DNA of 64,000 nucleotides from Acanthosoma haemorrhoidale (Eukaryota > Arthropoda > Insecta > Hemiptera > Acanthosomatidae): the NCBI GenBank assembly GCA_930367205.1, contig OV884015.1, forward strand, positions 83,008,841 to 83,072,840, given 5' to 3'. A program made the translations under genes and the position numbers. This document shows, one piece after another, positions 42,401-57,400 of the stretch (position 1 is its first letter; each line of letters begins with the position of its first letter). Below the pieces are notes generated by a model that worked only from the letters and a program-made list of their open reading frames with translations, did no database searches and was not told the DNA's origin.

Positions 42401-45400
42401 AGAGGAGTTGAAGGTAATTATAAATGGTTACATTCAGTTACTGCTTTATGAGAGTTTTCTGTAGTATATTTTTTTCTAATCGGCTTTAAATGTAGGTCCC
42501 GGCGGCTGTGATTAAGGAGATGGATACATATCTGCATTTCATTGCACCAACGACCATGGTAAGTAGGAATTTGTATGTACACGTTGTATGTTGCAAATTC
42601 AAATTCAGTGTTTTTGTAACTATTTGCTATGAAAAATGACTAACAGTTTCTTCCTATATTATGGAAATAAAATATTATTATGTTTGCAAAATATGAGTAT
42701 AGCAACGTAATCGCTATTATGATAAATGAGTGAAAAGTTACTTTTTGTACAAGGGACATTATCACATTTAAATCTAACTAAAGTCTATCTGGGTAGCTCA
42801 AAAAAAAAGTTATTCTAAAGAATCTTTTAAATGCGGTAGGCTTCGGCTTCTTTCTAGAAAGTTTACAATGAAGATATTGTACAATAGTTATGTAAGTAAC
42901 TCTGTTTTTATTTCTGCTACAGCATCCCTCACATAAAGAAGACAAATTGGACAGCCACTTACATTACATTGGACCGGATGGAAAAGTAAGAATAAAAATA
43001 TTTTTTGTAGTTCAAAATCAGTTAACGTGTACATTGTTATTATGAATTTTTATCAATTTCAGCTGAAATCTCTCGAAGAGGAGTTGAAGGTAATTATAAA
43101 TGGTTACATTCAGTTACTGCTTTATGAGAGTTTTCTGTAGTATATTTTTTTCTAATCGGCTTTAAATGTAGGTCCCGGCGGCTGTGATTAAGGAGATGGA
43201 TACATATCTGCATTTCATTGCACCAACGACCATGGTAAGTAGGAATTTGTATGTACACGTTGTATGTTGCAAATTCAAATTCAGTGTTTTTGTAACTATT
43301 TGCTATGAAAAATGACTAACAGTTTCTTCCTATATTATGGAAATAAAATATTATTATGTTTGCAAAATATGAGTATGGCAACGTAATCGCTATTATGATA
43401 AATGAGTGAAAAGTTACTTTTTGTACAAGGGACATTATCACATTTAAATCTAACTAAAGTCTATCTGGGTAGCTCAAAAAAAAAGTTATTCTAAAGAATC
43501 TTTTAAATGCGGTATGCTTCGGTTTCTTTCTCGAAAGTTTACAATGAAGATATTGTACAATAGTTATGTAAGTAACTCTGTTTTTATTTCTGCTACAGCA
43601 TCCCTCACATAAAGAAGACAAATTGGACAGCCACTTACATTACATTGGACGGGATGGAAAAGTAAGAATAAAAATATTTTTTGTAGTTCAAAATCAGTTA
43701 ACGTGTACATTGTTATTATGAATTTTTATCAATTTCAGCTGAAATCTCTCGAAGAGGAGTTGAAGGTAATTATAAATGGTTACATTCAGTTACTGCTTTA
43801 TGAGAGTTTTCTGTAGTATATTTTTTTCTAATCGGCTTTAAATGTAGGTCCCGGCGGCTGTGATTAAGGAGATGGATACATATCTGCATTTCATTGCACC
43901 AACGACCATGGTAAGTAGGAATTTGTATGTACACGTTGTATGTTGCAAATTCAAATTCAGTGTTTTTGTAACTATTTGCTATGAAAAATGACTAACAGTT
44001 TCTTCCTATATTATGGAAATAAAATATTATTATGTTTGCAAAATATGAGTATGGCAACGTAATCGCTATTATGATAAATGAGTGAAAAGTTACTTTTTGT
44101 ACAAGGGACATTATCACATTTAAATCTAACTAAAGTCTATCTGGGTAGCTCAAAAAAAAAGTTATTCTAAAGAATCTTTTAAATGCGGTATGCTTCGGTT
44201 CCTTTCTCGAAAGTTTACAATGAAGATATTGTACAATAGTTATGTAAGTAACTCTGTTTTTATTTCTGCTACAGCATCCCTCACATAAAGAAGACAAATT
44301 GGACAGCCACTTACATTACATTGGACCGGATGGAAAAGTAAGAATAAAAATATTTTTTGTAGTTCAAAATCAGTTAACGTGTACATTGTTATTATGAATT
44401 TTTATCAATTTCAGCTGAAATCTCTCGAAGAGGAGTTGAAGGTAATTATAAATGGTTACATTCAGTTACTGCTTTATGAGAGTTTTCTGTAGTATATTTT
44501 TTTCTAATCGGCTTTAAATGTAGGTCCCGGCGGCTGTGATTAAGGAGATGGATACATATCTGCATTTCATTGCACCAACGACCATGGTAAGTAGGAATTT
44601 GTATGTACACGTTGTATGTTGCAAATTCAAATTCAGTGTTTTTGTAACTATTTGCTATGAAAAATGACTAACAGTTTCTTCCTATATTATGGAAATAAAA
44701 TATTATTATGTTTGCAAAATATGAGTATAGCAACGTAATCGCTATTATGATAAATGAGTGAAAAGTTACTTTTTGTACAAGGGACATTATCACATTTAAA
44801 TCTAACTAAAGTCTATCTGGGTAGCTCAAAAAAAAAGTTATTCTAAAGAATCTTTTAAATGCGGTAGGCTTCGGCTTCTTTCTAGAAAGTTTACAATGAA
44901 GATATTGTACAATAGTTATGTAAGTAACTCTGTTTTTATTTCTGCTACAGCATCCCTCACATAAAGAAGACAAATTGGACAGCCACTTACATTACATTGG
45001 ACCGGATGGAAAAGTAAGAATAAAAATATTTTTTGTAGTTCAAAATCAGTTAACGTGTACATTGTTATTATGAATTTTTATCAATTTCAGCTGAAATCTC
45101 TCGAAGAGGAGTTGAAGGTAATTATAAATGGTTACATTCAGTTACTGCTTTATGAGAGTTTTCTGTAGTATATTTTTTTCTAATCGGCTTTAAATGTAGG
45201 TCCCGGCGGCTGTGATTAAGGAGATGGATACATATCTGCATTTCATTGCACCAACGACCATGGTAAGTAGGAATTTGTATGTACACGTTGTATGTTGCAA
45301 ATTCAAATTCAGTGTTTTTGTAACTATTTGCTATGAAAAATGACTAACAGTTTCTTCCTATATTATGGAAATAAAATATTATTATGTTTGCAAAATATGA

Positions 45401-48400
45401 GTATGGCAACGTAATCGCTATTATGATAAATGAGTGAAAAGTTACTTTTTGTACAAGGGACATTATCACATTTAAATCTAACTAAAGTCTATCTGGGTAG
45501 CTCAAAAAAAAAGTTATTCTAAAGAATCTTTTAAATGCGGTAGGCTTCGGCTTCTTTCTAGAAAGTTTACAATGAAGATATTGTACAATAGTTATGTAAG
45601 TAACTCTGTTTTTATTTCTGCTACAGCATCCCTCACATAAAGAAGACAAATTGGACAGCCACTTACATTACATTGGACCGGATGGAAAAGTAAGAATAAA
45701 AATATTTTTTGTAGTTCAAAATCAGTTAACGTGTACATTGTTATTATGAATTTTTATCAATTTCAGCTGAAATCTCTCGAAGAGGAGTTGAAGGTAATTA
45801 TAAATGGTTACATTCAGTTACTGCTTTATGAGAGTTTTCTGTAGTATATTTTTTTCTAATCGGCTTTAAATGTAGGTCCCGGCGGCTGTGATTAAGGAGA
45901 TGGATACATATCTGCATTTCATTGCACCAACGACCATGGTAAGTAGGAATTTGTATGTACACGTTGTATGTTGCAAATTCAAATTCAGTGTTTTTGTAAC
46001 TATTTGCTATGAAAAATGACTAACAGTTTCTTCCTATATTATGGAAATAAAATATTATTATGTTTGCAAAATATGAGTATGGCAACGTAATCGCTATTAT
46101 GATAAATGAGTGAAAAGTTACTTTTTGTACAAGGGACATTATCACATTTAAATCTAACTAAAGTCTATCTGGGTAGCTCAAAAAAAAAGTTATTCTAAAG
46201 AATCTTTTAAATGCGGTAGGCTTCGGCTTCTTTCTAGAAAGTTTACGATGAAGATATTGTACAATAGTTATGTAAGTAACTCTGTTTTTATTTCTGCTAC
46301 AGCATCCCTCACATAAAGAAGACAAATTGGACAGCCACTTACATTACATTGGACCGGATGGAAAAGTAAGAATAAAAATATTTTTTGTAGTTCAAAATCA
46401 GTTAACGTGTACATTGTTATTATGAATTTTTATCAATTTCAGCTGAAATCTCTCGAAGAGGAGTTGAAGGTAATTATAAATGGTTACATTCAGTTACTGC
46501 TTTATAAGAGTTTTCTGTAGTATATTTTTTTCTAATCGGCTTTAAATGTAGGTCCCGGCGGCTGTGATTAAAGAGATGGATACATATCTGCATTTCATTG
46601 CACCAACGACCATGGTAAGTAGGAATTTGTATGTACACGTTGTATGTTGCAAATTCAAATTCAGTGTTTTTGTAACTATTTGCTATGAAAAATGACTAAC
46701 AGTTTCTTCCTATATTATGGAAATAAAATATTATTATGTTTGCAAAATATGAGTATGGCAACGTAATCGCTATTATGATAAATGAGTGAAAAGTTACTTT
46801 TTGTACAAGGGACATTATCACATTTAAATCTAACTAAAGTCTATCTGGGTAGCTCAAAAAAAAAGTTATTCTAAAGAATCTTTTAAATGCGGTAGGCTTC
46901 GGCTTCTTTCTAGAAAGTTTACAATGAAGATATTGTACAATAGTTATGTAAGTAACTCTGTTTTTATTTCTGCTACAGCATCCCTCACATAAAGAAGACA
47001 AATTGGACAGCCACTTACATTACATTGGACGGGATGGAAAAGTAAGAATAAAAATATTTTTTGTAGTTCAAAATCAGTTAACGTGTACATTGTTATTATG
47101 AATTTTTATCAATTTCAGCTGAAATCTCTCGAAGAGGAGTTGAAGGTAATTATAAATGGTTACATTCAGTTACTGCTTTATGAGAGTTTTCTGTAGTATA
47201 TTTTTTTCTAATCGGCTTTAAATGTAGGTCCCGGCGGCTGTGATTAAGGAGATGGATACATATCTGCATTTCATTGCACCAACGACCATGGTAAGTAGGA
47301 ATTTGTATGTACACGTTGTATGTTGCAAATTCAAATTCAGTGTTTTTGTAACTATTTGCTATGAAAAATGACTAACAGTTTCTTCCTATATTATGGAAAT
47401 AAAATATTATTATGTTTGCAAAATATGAGTATAGCAACGTAATCGCTATTATGATAAATGAGTGAAAAGTTACTTTTTGTACAAGGGACATTATCACATT
47501 TAAATCTAACTAAAGTCTATCTGGGTAGCTCAAAAAAAAAGTTATTCTAAAGAATCTTTTAAATGCGGTAGGCTTCGGCTTCTTTCTAGAAAGTTTACAA
47601 TGAAGATATTGTACAATAGTTATGTAAGTAACTCTGTTTTTATTTCTGCTACAGCATCCCTCACATAAAGAAGACAAATTGGACAGCCACTTACATTACA
47701 TTGGACCGGATGGAAAAGTAAGAATAAAAATATTTTTTGTAGTTCAAAATCAGTTAACGTGTACATTGTTATTATGAATTTTTATCAATTTCAGCTGAAA
47801 TCTCTCGAAGAGGAGTTGAAGGTAATTATAAATGGTTACATTCAGTTACTGCTTTATGAGAGTTTTCTGTAGTATATTTTTTTCTAATCGGCTTTAAATG
47901 TAGGTCCCGGCGGCTGTGATTAAGGAGATGGATACATATCTGCATTTCATTGCACCAACGACCATGGTAAGTAGGAATTTGTATGTACACGTTGTATGTT
48001 GCAAATTCAAATTCAGTGTTTTTGTAACTATTTGCTATGAAAAATGACTAACAGTTTCTTCCTATATTATGGAAATAAAATATTATTATGTTTGCAAAAT
48101 ATGAGTATGGCAACGTAATCGCTATTATGATAAATGAGTGAAAAGTTACTTTTTGTACAAGGGACATTATCACATTTAAATCTAACTAAAGTCTATCTGG
48201 GTAGCTCAAAAAAAAAGTTATTCTAAAGAATCTTTTAAATGCGGTAGGCTTCGGCTTCTTTCTAGAAAGTTTACAATGAAGATATTGTACAATAGTTATG
48301 TAAGTAACTCTGTTTTTATTTCTGCTACAGCATCCCTCACATAAAGAAGACAAATTGGACAGCCACTTACATTACATTGGACCGGATGGAAAAGTAAGAA

Positions 48401-51400
48401 TAAAAATATTTTTTGTAGTTCAAAATCAGTTAACGTGTACATTGTTATTATGAATTTTTATCAATTTCAGCTGAAATCTCTCGAAGAGGAGTTGAAGGTA
48501 ATTATAAATGGTTACATTCAGTTACTGCTTTATGAGAGTTTTCTGTAGTATATTTTTTTCTAATCGGCTTTAAATGTAGGTCCCGGCGGCTGTGATTAAG
48601 GAGATGGATACATATCTGCATTTCATTGCACCAACGACCATGGTAAGTAGGAATTTGTATGTACACGTTGTATGTTGCAAATTCAAATTCAGTGTTTTTG
48701 TAACTATTTGCTATGAAAAATGACTAACAGTTTCTTCCTATATTATGGAAATAAAATATTATTATGTTTGCAAAATATGAGTATGGCAACGTAATCGCTA
48801 TTATGATAAATGAGTGAAAAGTTACTTTTTGTACAAGGGACATTATCACATTTAAATCTAACTAAAGTCTATCTGGGTAGCTCAAAAAAAAAGTTATTCT
48901 AAAGAATCTTTTAAATGCGGTAGGCTTCGGCTTCTTTCTAGAAAGTTTACGATGAAGATATTGTACAATAGTTATGTAAGTAACTCTGTTTTTATTTCTG
49001 CTACAGCATCCCTCACATAAAGAAGACAAATTGGACAGCCACTTACATTACATTGGACCGGATGGAAAAGTAAGAATAAAAATATTTTTTGTAGTTCAAA
49101 ATCAGTTAACGTGTACATTGTTATTATGAATTTTTATCAATTTCAGCTGAAATCTCTCGAAGAGGAGTTGAAGGTAATTATAAATGGTTACATTCAGTTA
49201 CTGCTTTATAAGAGTTTTCTGTAGTATATTTTTTTCTAATCGGCTTTAAATGTAGGTCCCGGCGGCTGTGATTAAAGAGATGGATACATATCTGCATTTC
49301 ATTGCACCAACGACCATGGTAAGTAGGAATTTGTATGTACACGTTGTATGTTGCAAATTCAAATTCAGTGTTTTTGTAACTATTTGCTATGAAAAATGAC
49401 TAACAGTTTCTTCCTATATTATGGAAATAAAATATTATTATGTTTGCAAAATATGAGTATGGCAACGTAATCGCTATTATGATAAATGAGTGAAAAGTTA
49501 CTTTTTGTACAAGGGACATTATCACATTTAAATCTAACTAAAGTCTATCTGGGTAGCTCAAAAAAAAAGTTATTCTAAAGAATCTTTTAAATGCGGTAGG
49601 CTTCGGCTTCTTTCTAGAAAGTTTACAATGAAGATATTGTACAATAGTTATGTAAGTAACTCTGTTTTTATTTCTGCTACAGCATCCCTCACATAAAGAA
49701 GACAAATTGGACAGCCACTTACATTACATTGGACGGGATGGAAAAGTAAGAATAAAAATATTTTTTGTAGTTCAAAATCAGTTAACGTGTACATTGTTAT
49801 TATGAATTTTTATCAATTTCAGCTGAAATCTCTCGAAGAGGAGTTGAAGGTAATTATAAATGGTTACATTCAGTTACTGCTTTATGAGAGTTTTCTGTAG
49901 TATATTTTTTTCTAATCGGCTTTAAATGTAGGTCCCGGCGGCTGTGATTAAGGAGATGGATACATATCTGCATTTCATTGCACCAACGACCATGGTAAGT
50001 AGGAATTTGTATGTACACGTTGTATGTTGCAAATTCAAATTCAGTGTTTTTGTAACTATTTGCTATGAAAAATGACTAACAGTTTCTTCCTATATTATGG
50101 AAATAAAATATTATTATGTTTGCAAAATATGAGTATGGCAACGTAATCGCTATTATGATAAATGAGTGAAAAGTTACTTTTTGTACAAGGGACATTATCA
50201 CATTTAAATCTAACTAAAGTCTATCTGGGTAGCTCAAAAAAAAAGTTATTCTAAAGAATCTTTTAAATGCGGTAGGCTTCGGCTTCTTTCTAGAAAGTTT
50301 ACAATGAAGATATTGTACAATAGTTATGTAAGTAACTCTGTTTTTATTTCTGCTACAGCATCCCTCACATAAAGAAGACAAATTGGACAGCCACTTACAT
50401 TACATTGGACGGGATGGAAAAGTAAGAATAAAAATATTTTTTGTAGTTCAAAATCAGTTAACGTGTACATTGTTATTATGAATTTTTATCAATTTCAGCT
50501 GAAATCTCTCGAAGAGGAGTTGAAGGTAATTATAAATGGTTACATTCAGTTACTGCTTTATGAGAGTTTTCTGTAGTATATTTTTTTCTAATCGGCTTTA
50601 AATGTAGGTCCCGGCGGCTGTGATTAAGGAGATGGATACATATCTGCATTTCATTGCACCAACGACCATGGTAAGTAGGAATTTGTATGTACACGTTGTA
50701 TGTTGCAAATTCAAATTCAGTGTTTTTGTAACTATTTGCTATGAAAAATGACTAACAGTTTCTTCCTATATTATGGAAATAAAATATTATTATGTTTGCA
50801 AAATATGAGTATGGCAACGTAATCGCTATTATGATAAATGAGTGAAAAGTTACTTTTTGTACAAGGGACATTATCACATTTAAATCTAACTAAAGTCTAT
50901 CTGGGTAGCTCAAAAAAAAAGTTATTCTAAAGAATCTTTTAAATGCGGTAGGCTTCGGCTTCTTTCTAGAAAGTTTACAATGAAGATATTGTACAATAGT
51001 TATGTAAGTAACTCTGTTTTTATTTCTGCTACAGCATCCCTCACATAAAGAAGACAAATTGGACAGCCACTTACATTACATTGGACGGGATGGAAAAGTA
51101 AGAATAAAAATATTTTTTGTAGTTCAAAATCAGTTAACGTGTACATTGTTATTATGAATTTTTATCAATTTCAGCTGAAATCTCTCGAAGAGGAGTTGAA
51201 GGTAATTATAAATGGTTACATTCAGTTACTGCTTTATGAGAGTTTTCTGTAGTATATTTTTTTCTAATCGGCTTTAAATGTAGGTCCCGGCGGCTGTGAT
51301 TAAGGAGATGGATACATATCTGCAATTCATTGCACCAACGACCATGGTAAGTAGGAATTTGTATGTACACGTTGTATGTTGCAAATTCAAATTCAGTGTT

Positions 51401-54400
51401 TTTGTAACTATTTGCTATGAAAAATGACTAACAGTTTCTTCCTATATTATGGAAATAAAATATTATTATGTTTGCAAAATATGAGTATGGCAACGTAATC
51501 GCTATTATGATAAATGAGTGAAAAGTTACTTTTTGTACAAGGGACATTATCACATTTAAATCTAACTAAAGTCTATCTGGGTAGCTCAAAAAAAAAGTTA
51601 TTCTAAAGAATCTTTTAAATGCGGTAGGCTTCGGCTTCTTTCTAGAAAGTTTACGATGAAGATATTGTACAATAGTTATGTAAGTAACTCTGTTTTTATT
51701 TCTGCTACAGCATCCCTCACATAAAGAAGACAAATTGGACAGCCACTTACATTACATTGGACCGGATGGAAAAGTAAGAATAAAAATATTTTTTGTAGTT
51801 CAAAATCAGTTAACGTGTACATTGTTATTATGAATTTTTATCAATTTCAGCTGAAATCTCTCGAAGAGGAGTTGAAGGTAATTATAAATGGTTACATTCA
51901 GTTACTGCTTTATAAGAGTTTTCTGTAGTATATTTTTTTCTAATCGGCTTTAAATGTAGGTCCCGGCGGCTGTGATTAAAGAGATGGATACATATCTGCA
52001 TTTCATTGCACCAACGACCATGGTAAGTAGGAATTTGTATGTACACGTTGTATGTTGCAAATTCAAATTCAGTGTTTTTGTAACTATTTGCTATGAAAAA
52101 TGACTAACAGTTTCTTCCTATATTATGGAAATAAAATATTATTATGTTTGCAAAATATGAGTATGGCAACGTAATCGCTATTATGATAAATGAGTGAAAA
52201 GTTACTTTTTGTACAAGGGACATTATCACATTTAAATCTAACTAAAGTCTATCTGGGTAGCTCAAAAAAAAAGTTATTCTAAAGAATCTTTTAAATGCGG
52301 TAGGCTTCGGCTTCTTTCTAGAAAGTTTACAATGAAGATATTGTACAATAGTTATGTAAGTAACTCTGTTTTTATTTCTGCTACAGCATCCCTCACATAA
52401 AGAAGACAAATTGGACAGCCACTTACATTACATTGGACGGGATGGAAAAGTAAGAATAAAAATATTTTTTGTAGTTCAAAATCAGTTAACGTGTACATTG
52501 TTATTATGAATTTTTATCAATTTCAGCTGAAATCTCTCGAAGAGGAGTTGAAGGTAATTATAAATGGTTACATTCAGTTACTGCTTTATGAGAGTTTTCT
52601 GTAGTATATTTTTTTCTAATCGGCTTTAAATGTAGGTCCCGGCGGCTGTGATTAAGGAGATGGATACATATCTGCATTTCATTGCACCAACGACCATGGT
52701 AAGTAGGAATTTGTATGTACACGTTGTATGTTGCAAATTCAAATTCAGTGTTTTTGTAACTATTTGCTATGAAAAATGACTAACAGTTTCTTCCTATATT
52801 ATGGAAATAAAATATTATTATGTTTGCAAAATATGAGTATGGCAACGTAATCGCTATTATGATAAATGAGTGAAAAGTTACTTTTTGTACAAGGGACATT
52901 ATCACATTTAAATCTAACTAAAGTCTATCTGGGTAGCTCAAAAAAAAAGTTATTCTAAAGAATCTTTTAAATGCGGTAGGCTTCGGCTTCTTTCTAGAAA
53001 GTTTACAATGAAGATATTGTACAATAGTTATGTAAGTAACTCTGTTTTTATTTCTGCTACAGCATCCCTCACATAAAGAAGACAAATTGGACAGCCACTT
53101 ACATTACATTGGACCGGATGGAAAAGTAAGAATAAAAATATTTTTTGTAGTTCAAAATCAGTTAACGTGTACATTGTTATTATGAATTTTTATCAATTTC
53201 AGCTGAAATCTCTCGAAGAGGAGTTGAAGGTAATTATAAATGGTTACATTCAGTTACTGCTTTATAAGAGTTTTCTGTAGTATATTTTTTTCTAATCGGC
53301 TTTAAATGTAGGTCCCGGCGGCTGTGATTAAAGAGATGGATACATATCTGCATTTCATTGCACCAACGACCATGGTAAGTAGGAATTTGTATGTACACGT
53401 TGTATGTTGCAAATTCAAATTCAGTGTTTTTGTAACTATTTGCTATGAAAAATGACTAACAGTTTCTTCCTATATTATGGAAATAAAATATTATTATGTT
53501 TGCAAAATATGAGTATGGCAACGTAATCGCTATTATGATAAATGAGTGAAAAGTTACTTTTTGTACAAGGGACATTATCACATTTAAATCTAACTAAAGT
53601 CTATCTGGGTAGCTCAAAAAAAAAGTTATTCTAAAGAATCTTTTAAATGCGGTAGGCTTCGGCTTCTTTCTAGAAAGTTTACAATGAAGATATTGTACAA
53701 TAGTTATCTAAGTAACTCTGTTTTTATTTCTGCTACAGCATCCCTCACATAAAGAAGACAAATTGGACAGCCACTTACATTACATTGGACGGGATGGAAA
53801 AGTATGAATAAAAATATTTTTTGTAGTTCAAAATCAGTTAACGTGTACATTGTTATTATGAATTTTTATCAATTTCAGCTGAAATCTCTCGAAGAGGAGT
53901 TGAAGGTAATTATAAATGGTTACATTCAGTTACTGCTTTATGAGAGTTTTCTGTAGTATATTTTTTTCTAATCGGCTTTAAATGTAGGTCCCGGCGGCTG
54001 TGATTAAGGAGATGGATACATATCTGCATTTCATTGCACCAACGACCATGGTAAGTAGGAATTTGTATGTACACGTTGTATGTTGCAAATTCAAATTCAG
54101 TGTTTTTGTAACTATTTGCTATGAAAAATGACTAACAGTTTCTTCCTATATTATGGAAATAAAATATTATTATGTTTGCAAAATATGAGTATGGCAACGT
54201 AATCGCTATTATGATAAATGAGTGAAAAGTTACTTTTTGTACAAGGGACATTATCACATTTAAATCTAACTAAAGTCTATCTGGGTAGCTCAAAAAAAAA
54301 GTTATTCTAAAGAATCTTTTAAATGCGGTAGGCTTCGGCTTCTTTCTAGAAAGTTTACAATGAAGATATTGTACAATAGTTATGTAAGTAACTCTGTTTT

Positions 54401-57400
54401 TATTTCTGCTACAGCATCCCTCACATAAAGAAGACAAATTGGACAGCCACTTACATTACATTGGACGGGATGGAAAAGTAAGAATAAAAATATTTTTTGT
54501 AGTTCAAAATCAGTTAACGTGTACATTGTTATTATGAATTTTTATCAATTTCAGCTGAAATCTCTCGAAGAGGAGTTGAAGGTAATTATAAATGGTTACA
54601 TTCAGTTACTGCTTTATGAGAGTTTTCTGTAGTATATTTTTTTCTAATCGGCTTTAAATGTAGGTCCCGGCGGCTGTGATTAAGGAGATGGATACATATC
54701 TGCATTTCATTGCACCAACGACCATGGTAAGTAGGAATTTGTATGTACACGTTGTATGTTGCAAATTCAAATTCAGTGTTTTTGTAACTATTTGCTATGA
54801 AAAATGACTAACAGTTTCTTCCTATATTATGGAAATAAAATATTATTATGTTTGCAAAATATGAGTATGGCAACGTAATCGCTATTATGATAAATGAGTG
54901 AAAAGTTACTTTTTGTACAAGGGACATTATCACATTTAAATCTAACTAAAGTCTATCTGGGTAGCTCAAAAAAAAAGTTATTCTAAAGAATCTTTTAAAT
55001 GCGGTAGGCTTCGGCTTCTTTCTAGAAAGTTTACAATGAAGATATTGTACAATAGTTATGTAAGTAACTCTGTTTTTATTTCTGCTACAGCATCCCTCAC
55101 ATAAAGAAGACAAATTGGACAGCCACTTACATTACATTGGACGGGATGGAAAAGTAAGAATAAAAATATTTTTTGTAGTTCAAAATCAGTTAACGTGTAC
55201 ATTGTTATTATGAATTTTTATCAATTTCAGCTGAAATCTCTCGAAGAGGAGTTGAAGGTAATTATAAATGGTTACATTCAGTTACTGCTTTATGAGAGTT
55301 TTCTGTAGTATATTTTTTTCTAATCGGCTTTAAATGTAGGTCCCGGCGGCTGTGATTAAGGAGATGGATACATATCTGCATTTCATTGCACCAACGACCA
55401 TGGTAAGTAGGAATTTGTATGTACACGTTGTATGTTGCAAATTCAAATTCAGTGTTTTTGTAACTATTTGCTATGAAAAATGACTAACAGTTTCTTCCTA
55501 TATTATGGAAATAAAATATTATTATGTTTGCAAAATATGAGTATGGCAACGTAATCGCTATTATGATAAATGAGTGAAAAGTTACTTTTTGTACAAGGGA
55601 CATTATCACATTTAAATCTAACTAAAGTCTATCTGGGTAGCTCAAAAAAAAAGTTATTCTAAAGAATCTTTTAAATGCGGTAGGCTTCGGCTTCTTTCTA
55701 GAAAGTTTACAATGAAGATATTGTACAATAGTTATGTAAGTAACTCTGTTTTTATTTCTGCTACAGCATCCCTCACATAAAGAAGACAAATTGGACAGCC
55801 ACTTACATTACATTGGACCGGATGGAAAAGTAAGAATAAAAATATTTTTTGTAGTTCAAAATCAGTTAACGTGTACATTGTTATTATGAATTTTTATCAA
55901 TTTCAGCTGAAATCTCTCGAAGAGGAGTTGAAGGTAATTATAAATGGTTACATTCAGTTACTGCTTTATGAGAGTTTTCTGTAGTATATTTTTTTCTAAT
56001 CGGCTTTAAATGTAGGTCCCGGCGGCTGTGATTAAGGAGATGGATACATATCTGCATTTCATTGCACCAACGACCATGGTAAGTAGGAATTTGTATGTAC
56101 ACGTTGTATGTTGCAAATTCAAATTCAGTGTTTTTGTAACTATTTGCTATGAAAAATGACTAACAGTTTCTTCCTATATTATGGAAATAAAATATTATTA
56201 TGTTTGCAAAATATGAGTATGGCAACGTAATCGCTATTATGATAAATGAGTGAAAAGTTACTTTTTGTACAAGGGACATTATCACATTTAAATCTAACTA
56301 AAGTCTATCTGGGTAGCTCAAAAAAAAAGTTATTCTAAAGAATCTTTTAAATGCGGTAGGCTTCGGCTTCTTTCTAGAAAGTTTACGATGAAGATATTGT
56401 ACAATAGTTATGTAAGTAACTCTGTTTTTATTTCTGCTACAGCATCCCTCACATAAAGAAGACAAATTGGACAGCCACTTACATTACATTGGACCGGATG
56501 GAAAAGTAAGAATAAAAATATTTTTTGTAGTTCAAAATCAGTTAACGTGTACATTGTTATTATGAATTTTTATCAATTTCAGCTGAAATCTCTCGAAGAG
56601 GAGTTGAAGGTAATTATAAATGGTTACATTCAGTTACTGCTTTATAAGAGTTTTCTGTAGTATATTTTTTTCTAATCGGCTTTAAATGTAGGTCCCGGCG
56701 GCTGTGATTAAGGAGATGGATACATATCTGCATTTCATTGCACCAACGACCATGGTAAGTAGGAATTTGTATGTACACGTTGTATGTTGCAAATTCAAAT
56801 TCAGTGTTTTTGTAACTATTTGCTATGAAAAATGACTAACAGTTTCTTCCTATATTATGGAAATAAAATATTATTATGTTTGCAAAATATGAGTATGGCA
56901 ACGTAATCGCTATTATGATAAATGAGTGAAAAGTTACTTTTTGTACAAGGGACATTATCACATTTAAATCTAACTAAAGTCTATCTGGGTAGCTCAAAAA
57001 AAAAGTTATTCTAAAGAATCTTTTAAATGCGGTAGGCTTCGGCTTCTTTCTAGAAAGTTTACAATGAAGATATTGTACAATAGTTATGTAAGTAACTCTG
57101 TTTTTATTTCTGCTACAGCATCCCTCACATAAAGAAGACAAATTGGACAGCCACTTACATTACATTGGACGGGATGGAAAAGTAAGAATAAAAATATTTT
57201 TTGTAGTTCAAAATCAGTTAACGTGTACATTGTTATTATGAATTTTTATCAATTTCAGCTGAAATCTCTCGAAGAGGAGTTGAAGGTAATTATAAATGGT
57301 TACATTCAGTTACTGCTTTATGAGAGTTTTCTGTAGTATATTTTTTTCTAATCGGCTTTAAATGTAGGTCCCGGCGGCTGTGATTAAGGAGATGGATACA

